DNA from: Megaustenia siamemsis
Lineage: Eukaryota; Mollusca; Gastropoda; Stylommatophora; Ariophantidae
Length of the DNA: 64,000 nucleotides
Direction: 5' to 3'
NCBI GenBank assembly: GCA_032433765.1
Contig: JAVIAB010000124.1
Location: forward strand, 71,039,746 to 71,103,745
Under the pieces are notes generated by a model. That model searched no databases and was not told where the DNA came from. It saw only the letters and a list, made by a program, of their open reading frames with translations. Position 1 is the first letter of the stretch; every line of letters starts with the position of its first letter. This document shows positions 1 through 13,600 of this stretch, in pieces. The position numbers and the translations under genes are program-made.

Positions 1-482
1 CATTCTGGTAAACCATTATGACTTTAACAGTCTCAACATACAAATTAGAAATTTTAAAGTACCTGAAAACTAAAATTGCTGCAAGCTTACATTCTAATAT
101 TATAGTTGTTGACAATGATAATATGAATGTAACTACATCAGAGCTTCAAAGGCATTGATATATTGCTACTTTCTTGTTTTTTTAGGATGGGAAGATAGAG
201 TTCTGGTATATTTATACTTACCCTTAAATAAAAAATTAAAAAAAAAATAAAATAAAATAAAATAAAAAAAAAAAGCTTTAATTATATCAAATAGAAAAAC
301 TTTTCTGACACATCTTCCACAGAACTCACTGTACCAGATAAAGAACTATGTAGGTACCTATACTAAACTCATTATTTATGATGGCACAGACAGTATGCCA
401 AAAGAAATGTGATGACTGTTTCAGTGCAGGAAGATCTGCTGTGTGTGTATAATATATAGGGCTTTGGCATCTAGACAGACGG
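1..482. other. Intronic sequence without recognised content
   Basis: AT-rich sequence with an A-rich low-complexity run at about 222-285. No exon, RNA or transposon was recognised. It should lie in intron 12 of the CCDC88-like gene. Confidence 0.5.
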
Positions 483-1011
483 TTAGTAGCAAGCAATCAT
501 GTTAAGTCTGTAGTATGGTAAAAGTGTCTTATGCTGGAGGCTGCTTTGCTGAACACCTTCTCTCATGGCTGAATCTGCCCATATTGGACAGACAGATCCG
601 CAGAATGAACGAGATGTATTTGCCGTGCCTGGCCTTGTCTTATTTCTCCTGCTCCTTTTGTCTTCTGGATTTGATATCAGCATTGCCTTGAAAGTTATGC
701 CATTTTTTTTATTTCTGTTTTTCAGGTGCTACAATTTACAGCTTGATTTCCCAGTTTCTTTCACTGATAGAGAATTCACTCAAGGAAGCCTTGCTAACAT
801 TCTTATATCTCAGCATTGGTCTGCCCTTTGGTCTCTTTCCATCCTTAAGTTCGCTATACAATATTTGTTTGAGAATATGATTGTTTGCCATTCTTCTAAC
901 ATGACCCAGCCACCTTAGTTTCCGACTCCTAAGTGTTGCCATGATGAATGGGAGTTTGGCTAGTTGTAAGACATTATAGTTGGTTACTTAGTCCTGCCAT
1001 TTGATGTTCAT
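483..1011 (-). mobile_element. LINE 3' end (RT C-terminal tail), part 1
   Basis: The minus strand encodes LRSRKLRWLGHVRRM and GKRPKGRP, typical of the region after the reverse transcriptase in many invertebrate non-LTR elements. Near 560-620 is a degraded Cys/His tail (CGSVCPIWADS). The frame is broken by stops and shifts. The element continues at 1355 after a nested insertion. Confidence 0.75.
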
Positions 1012-1020
1012 AATCTTTAG

Positions 1021-1345
1021 AATGTTGAGAATACCATGGACAGCTAAGAAGAGTAATGAAAATGTACTGAAAGAGGTCAAAGCAAAACGAGAGCTAATTT
1101 CTAATATTAGGAAGAAACAATCATCATTTTTGGCCATGTAATGAGAAGAGAACAACTGGAATATATTATAACAACTGGAAAAATTGAGGAACGAAGATAT
1201 AGAGGGAAGCAAAGAGAAAAATACCAGACAGCTTAAGAGAATGGCTTGGCAGAAGGTCAACAACAGAAATTATAAATAACTGTCAAGATCAAAAGTTGTG
1301 GAGAGACATAATCACCTATGCCAGCAGGCCCGGTACTTGATGATG
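1021..1345 (+). mobile_element. 5'-truncated LINE (family B') nested in a minus-strand LINE
   Basis: The plus strand reads RI-PWTAKKSNENVLKEVKAKREL and ends GTACTTGATGATG, the 3' end also seen at 19990. It is bounded by a perfect 9-bp target-site duplication, AATCTTTAG at 1012-1020 and 1346-1354, and it separates two halves of the same minus-strand LINE reading frame. The reading frame is broken. Confidence 0.8.
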
Positions 1346-1354
1346 AATCTTTAG

Positions 1355-1605
1355 AAGGCAACACACATGAAAGCTGTTTAACCTTTTCTTCTGCCCTGCA
1401 TAGGTAGTCCAAGTTTCTGATCCATATAGAAGTGTACAAAGCACACAACTTTTGTAAATTTTAATCTTAGTCCTGAGTGTTAGTTTGGTGTAGGCACAAG
1501 CTCTATCTTTAAGTTTACCAAATATAGAAGCTGCCTTTCCTATTCTGGAATTTATTTCTTCTTCAAGGGGACAAGAAGAGGCTGTATGCTTTGATAACCT
1601 CAAGC
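1355..1605 (-). mobile_element. LINE RT C-terminal region, part 2 of the interrupted element
   Basis: The minus strand encodes EEEINSRIGKAASIFGKLK and CTLLYGSETWTTYA, the conserved segment just after the RT domain; it joins to 483-1011 once the nested insertion is removed. A 33-bp imperfect tandem duplication (AGAAGAGGCT...) sits at about 1573-1640 at its 5' edge. Confidence 0.75.
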
Positions 1606-2477
1606 AAGAAGAGGCTATATGCTTTGATAACCTGATGATGACTGCCCATTCCTAAAAACTTATCTAGCAGAACACAGACCAGTCACATGATACAGTAGAC
1701 AAGTTGAATACTACATGTAGATATACATTAAAAGATATAAATCATAAAGCCAGGTTTTAGTAACATAGAATTAGAATAGAGATTAGGGTGGAGATGATTG
1801 GTTATTAAGAGCAGGCTAAGATAGAAGGCAAGCTAAGAAGGAAAGATAAGACTAGAATAGCTTTTGACAATCTGGACCATGTTCAGTGAATGATCCAATA
1901 CTACAGAAAAGTCAAGCCAAGGATATGTGATAGCGGCATGTAGCGACAATAGTGCTTTTCTTTTTGTATCAAAATAATGAAGAATAACAGCAGGAAAAAC
2001 ATAAAAACTGCCACAAATTCATATAAAATTTCTGGGGCAAGATATTAGGAGTATTTTTGCAACAGAAAATTAGCAACTAAAAACAGCTGAAACTGTGAAA
2101 CTAAAAGAAAGTTCACACAGTATTAGCAGGCAAACGCTGAAGGTGGATTGATAATATATTGAGAAGAAATCAAAGAATAGTTACAAGAACTGCTATGTAG
2201 TAGACTGAAGAAAAGGCAAAAGACAGACAAAGGACAATGTGGCAATGAATAGAGGAACTAATGAACAATGTGGACCAGACATGGAGCACCCTGTGAAGAA
2301 TGGCTGCAGACAGGTAAAGCTGAGGTACTTTATTACTGAGGTCACGAGGAATATATGCCCCTGGCTAATTTTATCAGTTTGTGGTCAGGGAGAACACAAA
2401 AATGATTATCAAATTTTTATCTTATATTATTCAAACATGTTTCTAGTACATTCATCTTAAACCTTTAAAAGTAACAT
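1606..2477. other. Intron sequence, mostly unassigned
   Basis: No exon was found. At about 2110-2180 the plus strand has a weak match to LINE tail sequence (KRWIDNILRRNQRI, with stops). The remainder is purine-rich and unrecognised. Confidence 0.35.
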
Positions 2478-2706
2478 TGCTTATGATGAATGATGATATC
2501 GTATGACGGGGAACAGATGGCTATGTTCACTTTCAGTGCGGTTTCACCTTTCTATTGGCGTGTGCTTAGACTGCTCTGATGGGAACTGCAGCTACCTTTC
2601 TCTGTTTGGGAGATGAGATATTAATTCTGATGATTTCCCTGGCACGGGCGGTTGAGCAATTATAGATTTTAATATATTTGCAGTGATACCGGGACTTTAC
2701 ATAACC
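2478..2706 (+). repeat. Lone copy of the foldback-element terminal arm
   Basis: It matches the outer 230 bp of the right arm of the element at 12251-14312 (GATATCGTATGAC ... GGCACGGGCGGTTGAGCAAT ... CATAACC), in the same orientation and clearly diverged. No partner arm was seen nearby. Confidence 0.75.
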
Positions 2707-3117
2707 ATCATCTTAAACCTAATGGTTTCTCAATATCTGAGATAACAGAACAGTGAAGGTTGTCTAACGCATTCTTTATCTGTCTGGTTTTCAATTATTC
2801 ACTGTCATGAAAAAAAAAAATTAATGTTACCTAATTCATATAATTCACCACTTTAAAACAAGACTCAAATTAAGTCATATATACAAATATTTGTGCTTAC
2901 TTGGCACAACTACATGACTATTAGACATTTGTGAAGTGTGTGGCATTTTCTGTGTAACAATCCTAGTCTTAAAAGGGCATAAGCTTAATGGCTTGCAAGT
3001 TATTATAGACTGTGAGATTTACTGCAAGCCTTCATTTAACTGATTTAGAAAGTGGTGTAGAGAGTTTTGAAGCAAAAATAAGCAGTGATGTAGAATCTGG
3101 AAGAATTTGTGTTTTGA
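2707..3117. other. Intron sequence, unassigned
   Basis: Nothing recognised apart from a short poly-A run near 2810. Confidence 0.4.
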
Positions 3118-3965
3118 ATGCGGTAATTTTTACTATTCTTCATCTTCTTCTTTCCTTCCTCTTGCCTTTCAGCATCGAGGGGAGATATAATTTGCAGTCT
3201 TTTGCTCTTCTGTTCATCTCTGCTGATGTTATGTTTCTTAGCACTTCTAATATTCCATCCATCCATCTTTGTCGTGGTCGATCATTGGGTCTGGTATTCT
3301 CACAATGTTTGTTGAAGGCTCATTGTGTTGTGTTTTAATTACTATGCCTTGTCACGTGGCCAAACCATTTTATTTGTTGTTTCTTTATATATTCTATGGT
3401 GGGGGCTATTCTAGCTTTTCTTCTCAGTTCTTCATTTCTGATCTTATCTCTCAGACTGTTTCCTATCATCCGTCTAACACACTTCATCTCAGCAGAGGTT
3501 ATTTTCTTATTTTTCTTGCATCTAGGGTCCGGGTCTGGCATTGGTAGCACAACATTGGGATGAAGATTGTATTGTATAGTGCTCGTTTTGCCTCTAGAGT
3601 TATTTCCTTGTTGGACAATAGTGGTGATAACTGTCCAATGATTTGACAAGCTTTGTTGCATCTTGATTCTATCTCTGCTGTTTGTGAATTATCGTTTGTC
3701 ACTAAACTTCCTAGGTATTTGAATTCCTCTACTTGTTTTAGTTACCTGCTTTCTATAGTTATGTTTATTTTTGGCGACATTCATGACTTCTGTTTTATCT
3801 ATGTTGATTTTCATGTTGTATTTTGTGCCTAAGCTGTTGAGTTTGTTTAAGTGTTCTTGTAGGTCTTCTATTGTTTCATGTATTAGTGCTTGGTCGTCTG
3901 CAAATAAAAGCTCATTGATCTCTGTCTCTGATTGCTTGGCTAACTGGCATATATAATTTTTATTA
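3118..3965 (-). mobile_element. LINE family D, 5'-truncated copy
   Basis: The minus strand carries FADDQALIHETIEDLQEHL (the RT catalytic FADD), KTEVMNVAK, SNKEITLEAKRALYN, SAEMKCVRRMIGNSLRDKIRNEEL and IKWFGHVTR. It is a near match to the plus-strand copy at 30745-31655. Frames are interrupted, so it is inactive. Confidence 0.85.
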
Positions 3966-4550
3966 TGGCATCGTAATTTAGGGTTAAAGGTTTTGGAAGT
4001 GGATATGTCACAGGGAAACCACTCTTCTATACAATAAGCTACGGTGAAACTTTGAAAAAAAAAGATACAGAAGAATTGTTCAGTCATTTCACAATAGACG
4101 GAGAGAGCTCATGTTGGAAAACTTAGCACACGCTGCTGCAAAAGAGCATTACTCAGAAGGGAAAGAGTTAATTACACTATGACATCTAAAGAAGAGACTT
4201 TGGGACCCTAATGATCAAATCAGTGTTCTGCAAAATACAAAAGATATTCATTAAATGCTCAAGCAAAATGCAATAACAGAAGTGAGTGAATTATGACGCA
4301 TTAATTGACCACATGGAATATATTCTTAAGCATGTACAAAGTAAAGAAACTTAAATATAGAAACAAACATGCAAAAAAAACCAATGAAAGAAATAGTTGT
4401 AGACATACTATGTAACAGGACAACTATAATAAATGAGAGATTTGCAAATGAAACAATTAATGATTAATCATTCTGTATCTATAAAAATTGTAATTATAGA
4501 AAGAGTATCTGGGTCTATGCCCTATGGGCAGGCCATGGCTCATTACTCAC
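3966..4550. other. Start of intron 12, unassigned
   Basis: No recognisable element. A GAAAGAGTTAA string at about 4159-4170 resembles the piggyBac MITE end seen at 50471-50481, but no partner end was found. Confidence 0.3.
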
Positions 4551-4686
4551 CACCAATTCTTGATCTAACTGCTGACAGTTCTGTTTCCAGAAAGGCACTC
4601 TCATTCATGCTGCTTTTTCTATGTAGTCCCAACTGAGCATTTTCCTGAACCAAATAGTCAATCTTCTCTCTGTCCAAATCTCTGTC
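4551..4686 (-). CDS. CCDC88: CCDC88-like coding exon 12 (last one in window)
   Basis: It encodes residues 377-421 plus one base: DRDLDREKIDYLVQENAQL, then SMNESAFL, matching 'LDRD ... ENMVLE ... SMNESAHL' of girdin/Daple. The acceptor is TTTGCTCTAG and the donor GTGAGT, phase 1. The next exon, which should begin two bases into a codon, was not seen between 4550 and 1. Confidence 0.88.
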
Positions 4687-7600
4687 CTAGAGCAAATATT
4701 GCAAGTATTTGTAAGACATGTAATTCTTGTGTAAGCTTATGTGAAGGGTTAGGAGCAAGTCAATGTTGGCAAAATGTAACAGCCTCTTTTTATTTCTATT
4801 AGAATAAGGACAAATTTACTTGACTAAATATTAGATTAATTTTTTGAGTTATAACTAAATGAATTGTACAAGCGGAAGACAATAAAGTAATAAAGAGATC
4901 CAGTATAGCAGGAAAATATACTTGGTGCTTTCTAAAGGTGTCATTAGGTGTACGCAACTTTATGACTTTGTTAGGTTGAAAAGGGAGGGGGGTACACCGC
5001 TAGTAGGCGCCACAACAGTAACAAAATGGATGCCGAACTGAAGGAGTGTACAATTCAAGAGCGGCCTACTGTTGTGAGAGGTAAAATGAGATTCTGCAAA
5101 GTGCATTCAAAATTAAATGTTTTCTGTTTATTGTATTTTATTTATTTATTTATTTTTAAACAGCCTTTTGTGCCTCATTTATTGACTTTGTCTCATATAA
5201 TTAATTAAATGGCAGGCTTATAAAACAAGAAGTTATGTTAGAATTCACATGTGAATATGTGTAACTAGTCAATGATAAAAAGTAACAATTAAAGTTATCT
5301 TAAAAAAACAATAAAGATGATGAAAAGAGTTTAAGGGTTAGGAGCAATAATAAACAACTTTGTTTTCTACGTTAAATAACATTTAAAAATTATTTTGATA
5401 TGAATTTATAATTCTAATGACTCAATTTTTAAAAATATCCTTTTGTTCATGCTTACATCATATGACCACCATGGAAATAAAAAAAAACAATCACCATGTT
5501 GAAATCTAGGGAAAAATTTTGCTACATTAATACAAATCTCTACAATACAAGTTTCTGACAAATTTGAACACATTCATATAATGACAGGCATAAGGAAGAA
5601 ATTTCCTACTAATGTATTGGATTGATTTTATCACATTTTTTCATTAGTAGTCCCAATGTGCCCCATAAAAGACACACAGACAGTGATCACTGCCATAGTA
5701 TTGCAGGGTAGTGCACCTGCATATTATAGGTACTTTTATAAAAAATATTTAAAACAGTTGCTTAAAATTTCAGATGTGATAGTTTGATATATGTATATGG
5801 CCCTTATCGTTGGCATGTCAGACGGTCTACTGTAGGCTCTTGTGTAATTTTTTTGTTTGAGGTTTTGTTTTGTGGAACAGCTTCTCTCGTGGCTAATTCT
5901 ACCAATGTTTGACAAACACACACGGCCACAGAATGAACAAGTCAAGCCCACTGATCCACAGGGTTTTCCAGTCTTTCCTCTTCTAAATTTTGCCTCAGCA
6001 CAGTCTCAAATGATGTTGTACCACCCCTTACACATACTCTCCATGATGTGCGAAACAGTTAGTTAGCACTATCTCGATTGAACTACTGCATGTGGTTTCA
6101 GAACCTTATTTCTGAACAAGATGATGAAATCCTTGACATGAATTTCTTCAATGATGAGGCATGGTTTCATCTCTCCAGTTACATCAACAGTCAGAGCAAC
6201 TGTGTGTGGAGCAGTGAAAACCCCAATGAATTATATTAAGTGCCACTTCACGATCAGAAAGTCTGAGTGTGGTTCGTCATAAATCGTATGCGGATAATTG
6301 GACCAAAATTTTTCAATGCAACAATCAACGCAGAATGTTCCCATACTTTAATCCTGGAACCATTCGTAGCTCACCTTACAGAGCAGGAAATTAAAGAAGC
6401 CTGGTTTTAGCAGGATGGGCAACAGCACACACAGCCGCAACATCACTAACTTATTAAGAAAGCATATTTGCAAATCACATTATTTCCAGTGGAATCTGGC
6501 CTGATAACTCACCAGACCTAACTCTGCCTGACTATTACCTGTGGATGTGCTATCTAAATAATCTGCAAATAGTTAATGACCTGAAGGCAGAAATCGTCAC
6601 ACAAGATCCAACAAATATTACTTATCATTATCCAGAAAGTTTTCAGAAATGTGAAGTGGCAAGTCAACAAATGTCTTGAGGCCCGAGGTGGACATTTTGA
6701 ACATATGCTATAGACACAACTGCTTTACACATAACAACCCAGCCAAGAGTAGTAGTGTCTAGATTAAAAATACAAATTTACATTACAATTTCCTGTCATT
6801 TCAAAATTATTGTCACTGTACAGCGACTTTATAAACTGTGTGCATGTGATTTCTCTGGAAAATTAGTTATGTGCGACCCTCTTCAGCCGATTTCGGCAGA
6901 TCCCGGAATTGAAGGAATTATTTTTTTAAAATTGAATTTGGCTTTCTACTAACCCTGGACAGTTCCTCTATTTGCTGCCTGTACTTTCCCAGCTCTGACT
7001 CCAATTCTGCAACAGCTTCCACTCTCTTCCTACTGTTTGTAAGTTGATCCTCAAGCATGGCCTTGGTTTCTTCAAGAATAGCATTGTCTTCTTTCAGCTC
7101 CTGTAAATTTAAAAAAAAAAAGAAGAAGAATATTCCTACCTCTATTTATGATCTACAAAATAATATACATTCTTTTTTCCATCCTCATTTATCTTTCAGG
7201 ATTGAGAGCAGATATAATTTGCAGTCTTTTGCTTTTCTGTTAGCCTCTGCTGATGTTATGTTCCCTAGCGTTTATAATATTCCATCAATCCATCTTTTTC
7301 ATGGTCAACTCTTGAGTATGGTGTTCTTGTAATGTATATTAAATGCTACGTTTTGGTCTTTTTGTTATACCATGAGGCCTGATAAGTGCCACTTGAATGA
7401 TAGGGCATTTTATCTGTTGTTTATGTATTCTGTGACAGGAATTATTCTTAGCTTTATTTTCATTTCTTCATCTCTGATCTCAGGTTGTTTCCTGTTTAAC
7501 ACTTCATCTTGGTAGTGGTTATTTTCTTATTCATCTCGAGTCGAGTCCAGGTCTGATATTGGTAACAAAATTGAGATGAAAATTGTGTAGAAGAGTGTCC

Positions 7601-10600
7601 CTTTTGCCTATCATATTATTTCCTTAAGTGGTGATCAGCAGTGGTGATAGTTGTCCAATATTTGACAAACTCTGTTGCATCTTGAACCTCTTTCTATTGA
7701 TTGTGAATAGTCATTTATCACTAGGCTTTCTAGGTATTTAAATCCTTCCATTTGTAAACAATATAACAAACCTCATAAATCAATGAGTACACAAGTTTGT
7801 GCAAGATATGCTCATATATATTAACAAATGTACATACCGATGTTCTTGCTTTATAAAATTCAAACTCATTCAGTCTTTCTTTGTATTTTAGAATTTCCTT
7901 TTCATACATATCCACTTTAGAAGCCTGAAATAAATTGAGAAAATAATTAAAATTTTAAATATTAACAATAATCAAGTCTAGGATAAGGACGCGTGAAAAT
8001 GTAATAGAATGAAAATACATATCAGCACAATAACAAGTCCAACCGATGGCTTCCAGTTCACCCAGCCTTTAATGGGTACCAGACTTTTTTTCTTGGAAAG
8101 TAAAGTGGCACGGGCGTAATACCGACCACATTACCCCAAAAATCATGTGCCAAGGGTCTGTAAAATTTATGGTCACTAACACCATATTCCCTATACGCTA
8201 TTTTGGTCTGTAAAATTTATGGTCACTAACACCATATTCCCTATACGCCATTTGGCGTGATGGGGGTACTTCACTTTTTTTTTACAATAACAAGCGTTTT
8301 GAAAAAAAAAAAAAAAGGATGTCTCATTCAAATAAAACAATTGTCAGCAAATAACAATATACTTGGAAACTACAATGACTTGCTAAACAGATGCAGGAAA
8401 AATAATATCATCTGATAAAACTAATGTTAATTGATGTATAGTTATGGAATATCTAAACTATGTCAATAGGCTATGTAAAAGCTTGTTCTAACTACATATC
8501 AGAAATAGGCAAACTTATATACATACACTTCAACCCAAACATTATAAACCAAAAATACTCAATGTAGAATTACCAGAATCTAGTTATCTTTTTTTCCCAC
8601 TAAACCACACATTATAGAGATTTACAAAATTGTAGAACAACGTCACTCCTCATAACTAACAAAAGTAGCTTTGTTGTTTAAGAAAACATTGCTACTTTGA
8701 TTTTTTTAATATGTTAAGATTTAATTTGAAAACTATTTCATTACTAAATATTTGGTTTTCAAATGTCTCAATTGAAATTAACTCTTTCTGGACCTCTAGC
8801 CAGCACATCGGTTCAATAACAGTGTTCATATTCTACCATTAATCGGCACATCGGCTCTGATGGGTGTAGTTGAATGTATGTTTCGTTTTCGCTGATTTTG
8901 GTTTTTATTTCAACCAATACTTGATTTCCGGATGTAGAAGAGTTCTCGTTAGTACTTCCTGCAGATACCGGCATGGTCTGAGCATTGTACAGTAGAAAAT
9001 TGTTTCATTTATATTCAATGTTTATTTCTCATATTTCTATCAAATAATGGCCACGGCAACTGCTAGTACTTCTTGGAGTTGACCAAAACGATACACTGCA
9101 GAACAAGCTAGATCTATGTTTGCAACCTTGTTATTGAGTGATTCAGAAATAGGGATTCAGACTCAGACTAATAAAAAAATAATACATTTGACTTGTAAAT
9201 AATGTTTGTGACATCACATAAATTTGTCATATTTTTCATTCTGAGGTCATTTACAAAAATGTACATAATTTTTTTATTTGTGGACATAAATTCACCAAAT
9301 AAACTGTATTTTGGAGTAATTTGGATTATGTTGTGTAACATTTCAAGACAAGGATAGCAACACTTCCAACCATAGAAAAAGGTAATTGAATTACAATATT
9401 TTGAATAAAAATTATCTACCTTGAATATCTTATATTTTTTAAAATATATTTATTCCTTCAAATAATCACATAATATAAATATATTGCTATTTCATTTTCT
9501 GTATCCATTTCCCTTTCAAGCAATGTATAACACATACCGCATTTATCTAAATTATTGTGTGAGGTAGTCAAATAAAAAGGTATGTGGTGAAATTTTTTGA
9601 AACATGAAAATTAATCTGCTCCAAACCTAAAAAGAATGTGTTCCTAAAAGAGTTCATTATACTCTTCTTCTTCTCAGCATTCACCGATTAGATGGGCATG
9701 AATGCACTGTGTTGCTAGTTTACAGTATAGACCGATACCTGTGTCTTTCAGCCTGATATATTCCATCTTCAGTATGGATAGGTAAATTTGCTTAGCAACA
9801 TTTGTCTAGGTAGTGGCCATTTTATCTCCAACTTTACTTTAAACTGTCATATGCTCTTGTAAATGCATGAGAATGCACACATGACCTCCTGTTTTTCATC
9901 TTTTTCTGAGAGAGCTAGACATTGGATCTCACATCCCAGAGACCAGAGGAAGGGTAAAGCCATGAAGAAATCACAGATTCATTTTTTTTTTTAAATTCCC
10001 ACCGCTTGTGATGGAAAGTGAGCAAGGACCTTCCTGTTCACAGGCTGATGCCTAGTTGTAATAAAGGATAAAAACAAGACAGAAGATAAAAGAGGTAAAG
10101 TACTCAAGAGTGACGAGACAAAACTGGAATGCATTAATGAAAGGATACTGGTATGTATAAACAGAAAAGTTTAAAGGTGGGAATGAACAGCACAAGATCA
10201 AACAGTGGACATGTGCATAAAAATTGTAGAGATATCTGCATAGTAAAGTAAAGTACCCCCGTCACGCCAAGTGGCGTACAGGGAATATGGTGTTAGTGAC
10301 CATACATTTTACAGACCTTCAGCACATGATTTTTGGAGTAATGTGGTCGGTATTACGCCCGTGCCGCTTTACTTTCCCAGAAAAAAAATCCGGTACCCAT
10401 TAAAGGCTGGGTGAACCCGGAAGCCATCGGTTAGGATCAAACCCTACCTCTTGTCCTTTGTAGTCCCATTCACTAACCACTGAGCTATTGAGGCTCACAG
10501 AGATATCCGCATGGAAAATATTAAATAGATATAGAGAATCTGGAAAAATAATGGAATATTCAAGAAACTAAGGGAACGAGAAGAGAAATGCATCGAAGGT

Positions 10601-13600
10601 TAATAATAAGAAATAAAATCAAGACAGATGGACTTGGAACACAGAGAGAGAGACGGACGTACTTTGGGAATGGTTGTGAACATCAAGAGAGAGTGGAACA
10701 ACATGGATAAGTAGAAACATTGGAAAAGAAAACACTGGGAAGAAAAGTGTATTAATATTCAGTGTTGAGAAGAAAGGCACAACTATCAAATAAGAGATGT
10801 TCAAGAAAGATTAACAGATTTTTTAATAAATAGAAAGAACAAAGAAATTTCTTAACAGATATTGTCCAACAGAAAGAAGTGTTGTGCTAGCAGACGTTTA
10901 AATTAGAATAGTGTGAGAAAGTGAATGCAAATTTGGGGGAACCTAGTTGCATAGGGAAGAATCAAACAAAATACTATTACTAAAAATTTAACAGGAGCAA
11001 TGTTAAGGATAATTTAGGAATCAATTATAAATAGATAAAAGTTAACTCATAAACGAATGTTAACAATGTGATTTTTTGAGCGCCAGGTTTGCATCCTATC
11101 AGTCCACGTGAAAAAGACTATAGTTCGTTTCAAATCATGTGCCCAACTTCAAAACGCTATTACGCAGTAAACATTTGTTAAAGACTGTTGAAATTTTCCA
11201 AATGTTATTAGAATGCAAAAGACCCTTTAAATGTATATTTAACAATATCTTGCAGCTGCAGTTTTCTTAAAGCGGCGAATTTCTTTGATGTTTGCCACAA
11301 TTGTAAATTGTGAAGCCCTAAAGAATAGAAATTACCGTAGTTGCTGGTCTATGATTAATTTTCACTAGGTAAAGGCGTGGCCGTAATGGGGAAATAATTG
11401 GATAAGACAAAACACCAGGAGATTATTGTCTGCTCAGTTCAAGGATGGCTTCGCCGCTGAATGAACGGAAATGGAACACACAATGCGTCGTGTTTTCTAC
11501 AAGTGTCTAATTGTGTCAGAAAACTCACGTTGAAAGCATGCAAAATCGTCAATTTGACCGTGTATGGATTTTTAATCGCTATTTTAACTTAAATACTGTA
11601 AACATTAAGTTTTGACTACATCAATGGATCGTTATAAATTTATTTAAATCAAATAAGCAACAATAATAACCAAAAGTTGTTTTTTTATGAAATTAATTCC
11701 CTGTTGGGTTCTAATCATTATAACTTTACATGCAAATTTTGAAAAGCTTATAAAAAGCGGTTTAAAAGATATCGATTTTAAAAGTTGGGCACGACTTATG
11801 AAACGGACTATAATATTAATATGTCCGTCTACACCATTGAGATGAAAGGTATAACATAATAATATCTCATGACTTATATGAGGATCGTCCATGCAGAAGG
11901 TCGCTCGAAGGAGACTATGTTAAAAGTCTACATAATGAATTGTACAATTTTGTAATAACAATATAAATTACTGAACAACACACGTATATTTTATAATGAG
12001 AGAATTGTATTCAAATTAAACAGATAAACAAATTGTGTTGCGATATTTCAATAAACTACACCAGTATATGCTGGTTAATGAATTCAATAGAAGTCTGCAG
12101 GTTTTTTAATTGAGGAGTTATAGATATTAATGTTGTAGGATTAGAGCAATTCAGTGTCTAACATAATTGTCAAAGAGTTTTGGATATAATACCCCAAATT
12201 TAGGGAAGCTGGAGAATTTGGATTAATTGAATTAAGTTAATATATCAGGTTATTTGGTTATGGAAGGCCCGGTATCATTGCAAACGAATTAAAATTCATA
12301 ATTGCTCAACCGCCCGTGCCAGTGGAATCATCCGAATTACTAACTCATCTCCCAAACAAAGAAAGGTAGCTGTAGTCCCCATCATAGCAGTCTCAGCACA
12401 CGCCAAAAGACATAAGGCGAAACCACGCAGAAAGTGAACATGGCCAACTGTTCCCTGTCATACGATATCAGCATTCATCGTAAACAATTGGAATATCAGA
12501 ACATGATCAAAACGGATGAAACACACAGCTCACGGTGTGCACAGAGCACTTAACTCAGTAGCTCCTGCAACAAGCCGGACTTGGAATATGAGGAAACTGC
12601 AACAAGGAACACTTTTCAGACATAGCCTTCAATGGTTCCTGCCGCCTATCCACCATATTGCCCGGAAGTTCATATATCAGGTTTTATCATCAATACCCTC
12701 TGAGATGTGGGAAGGATACATGATACATGACGTCATGGGACGCACCAAAATGGCAGCTTATTTATATTCGAGCCATGGACTAAGCAATGTTTACTTTGAA
12801 CACCACGATATCTGTTATTGCAACGAGTTGGCAGATTTTTGAAAATGTATTCAATGGTTTGAACATAAGTGTTTGTTCACAGTTCGTTAACCTTCACTGT
12901 AGATAAAGTCTTTAATTTGATGGCTTAGTTTGTGACCTTGGTAGCTAAGGACCTAACTTGTGCAAGCAGATGGCATTAGGCAAGGATCATTTTGAATCTA
13001 TGAAGTGGGCTCATTTTGTGTTTAACTCAAAAGCATATGTGCTTTTTAACCAAAGACCTTTTTTTGGGGGACTCAAGAAAGATATCCCCGATGGATGGAA
13101 GAATAAATTGTATTATTAGTCCCATATATGATTCGCTTCCAGAGGTTTATGATGTAAACAAAGCAGTTTTGTCATTGCAAGTGAATAATGTCCACACCTA
13201 TAATTGGTCAGGATTGTGTAGCAGCAGCAGCTTTATAGCGAACACAGAAAACATCATAGGATTGTGCTGTTCTGAAACAGCTATGCCATGCTACCCTAGA
13301 ATTGCCTTTAATGGGATTACTGTGACCACAAACCACTCTCCATGTGTGTGCCACATATCTACACCCCAGAAAGAAATACTGAATGTAACAACATCATATG
13401 CCGTCTGTGATATTAATGACCACAAACCAGGAGCCTCCTGTATGATTGATACAACTGTTGCACCAAGCACTTCATCAGCAGAGCCAGATCTATGGAATGT
13501 TAATCTGACATTGTTCTTGAATGATGTCCAAGTTAATGAGACATCTGAATCATGTGGCAGCAGCTACAAGAAGAGAGCAGAGAACATCAAGTTCTGCTGC

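Noticed and set aside
1..4550. Exon 13 of the CCDC88-like gene
   Set aside because: No minus-strand coiled-coil frame with proper splice sites and the required phase was found; it probably lies beyond the window.
12516..12842. 108-codon ORF in the foldback left arm
   Set aside because: It lies mostly in the inverted arm, which is open by chance; the right arm does not keep it.
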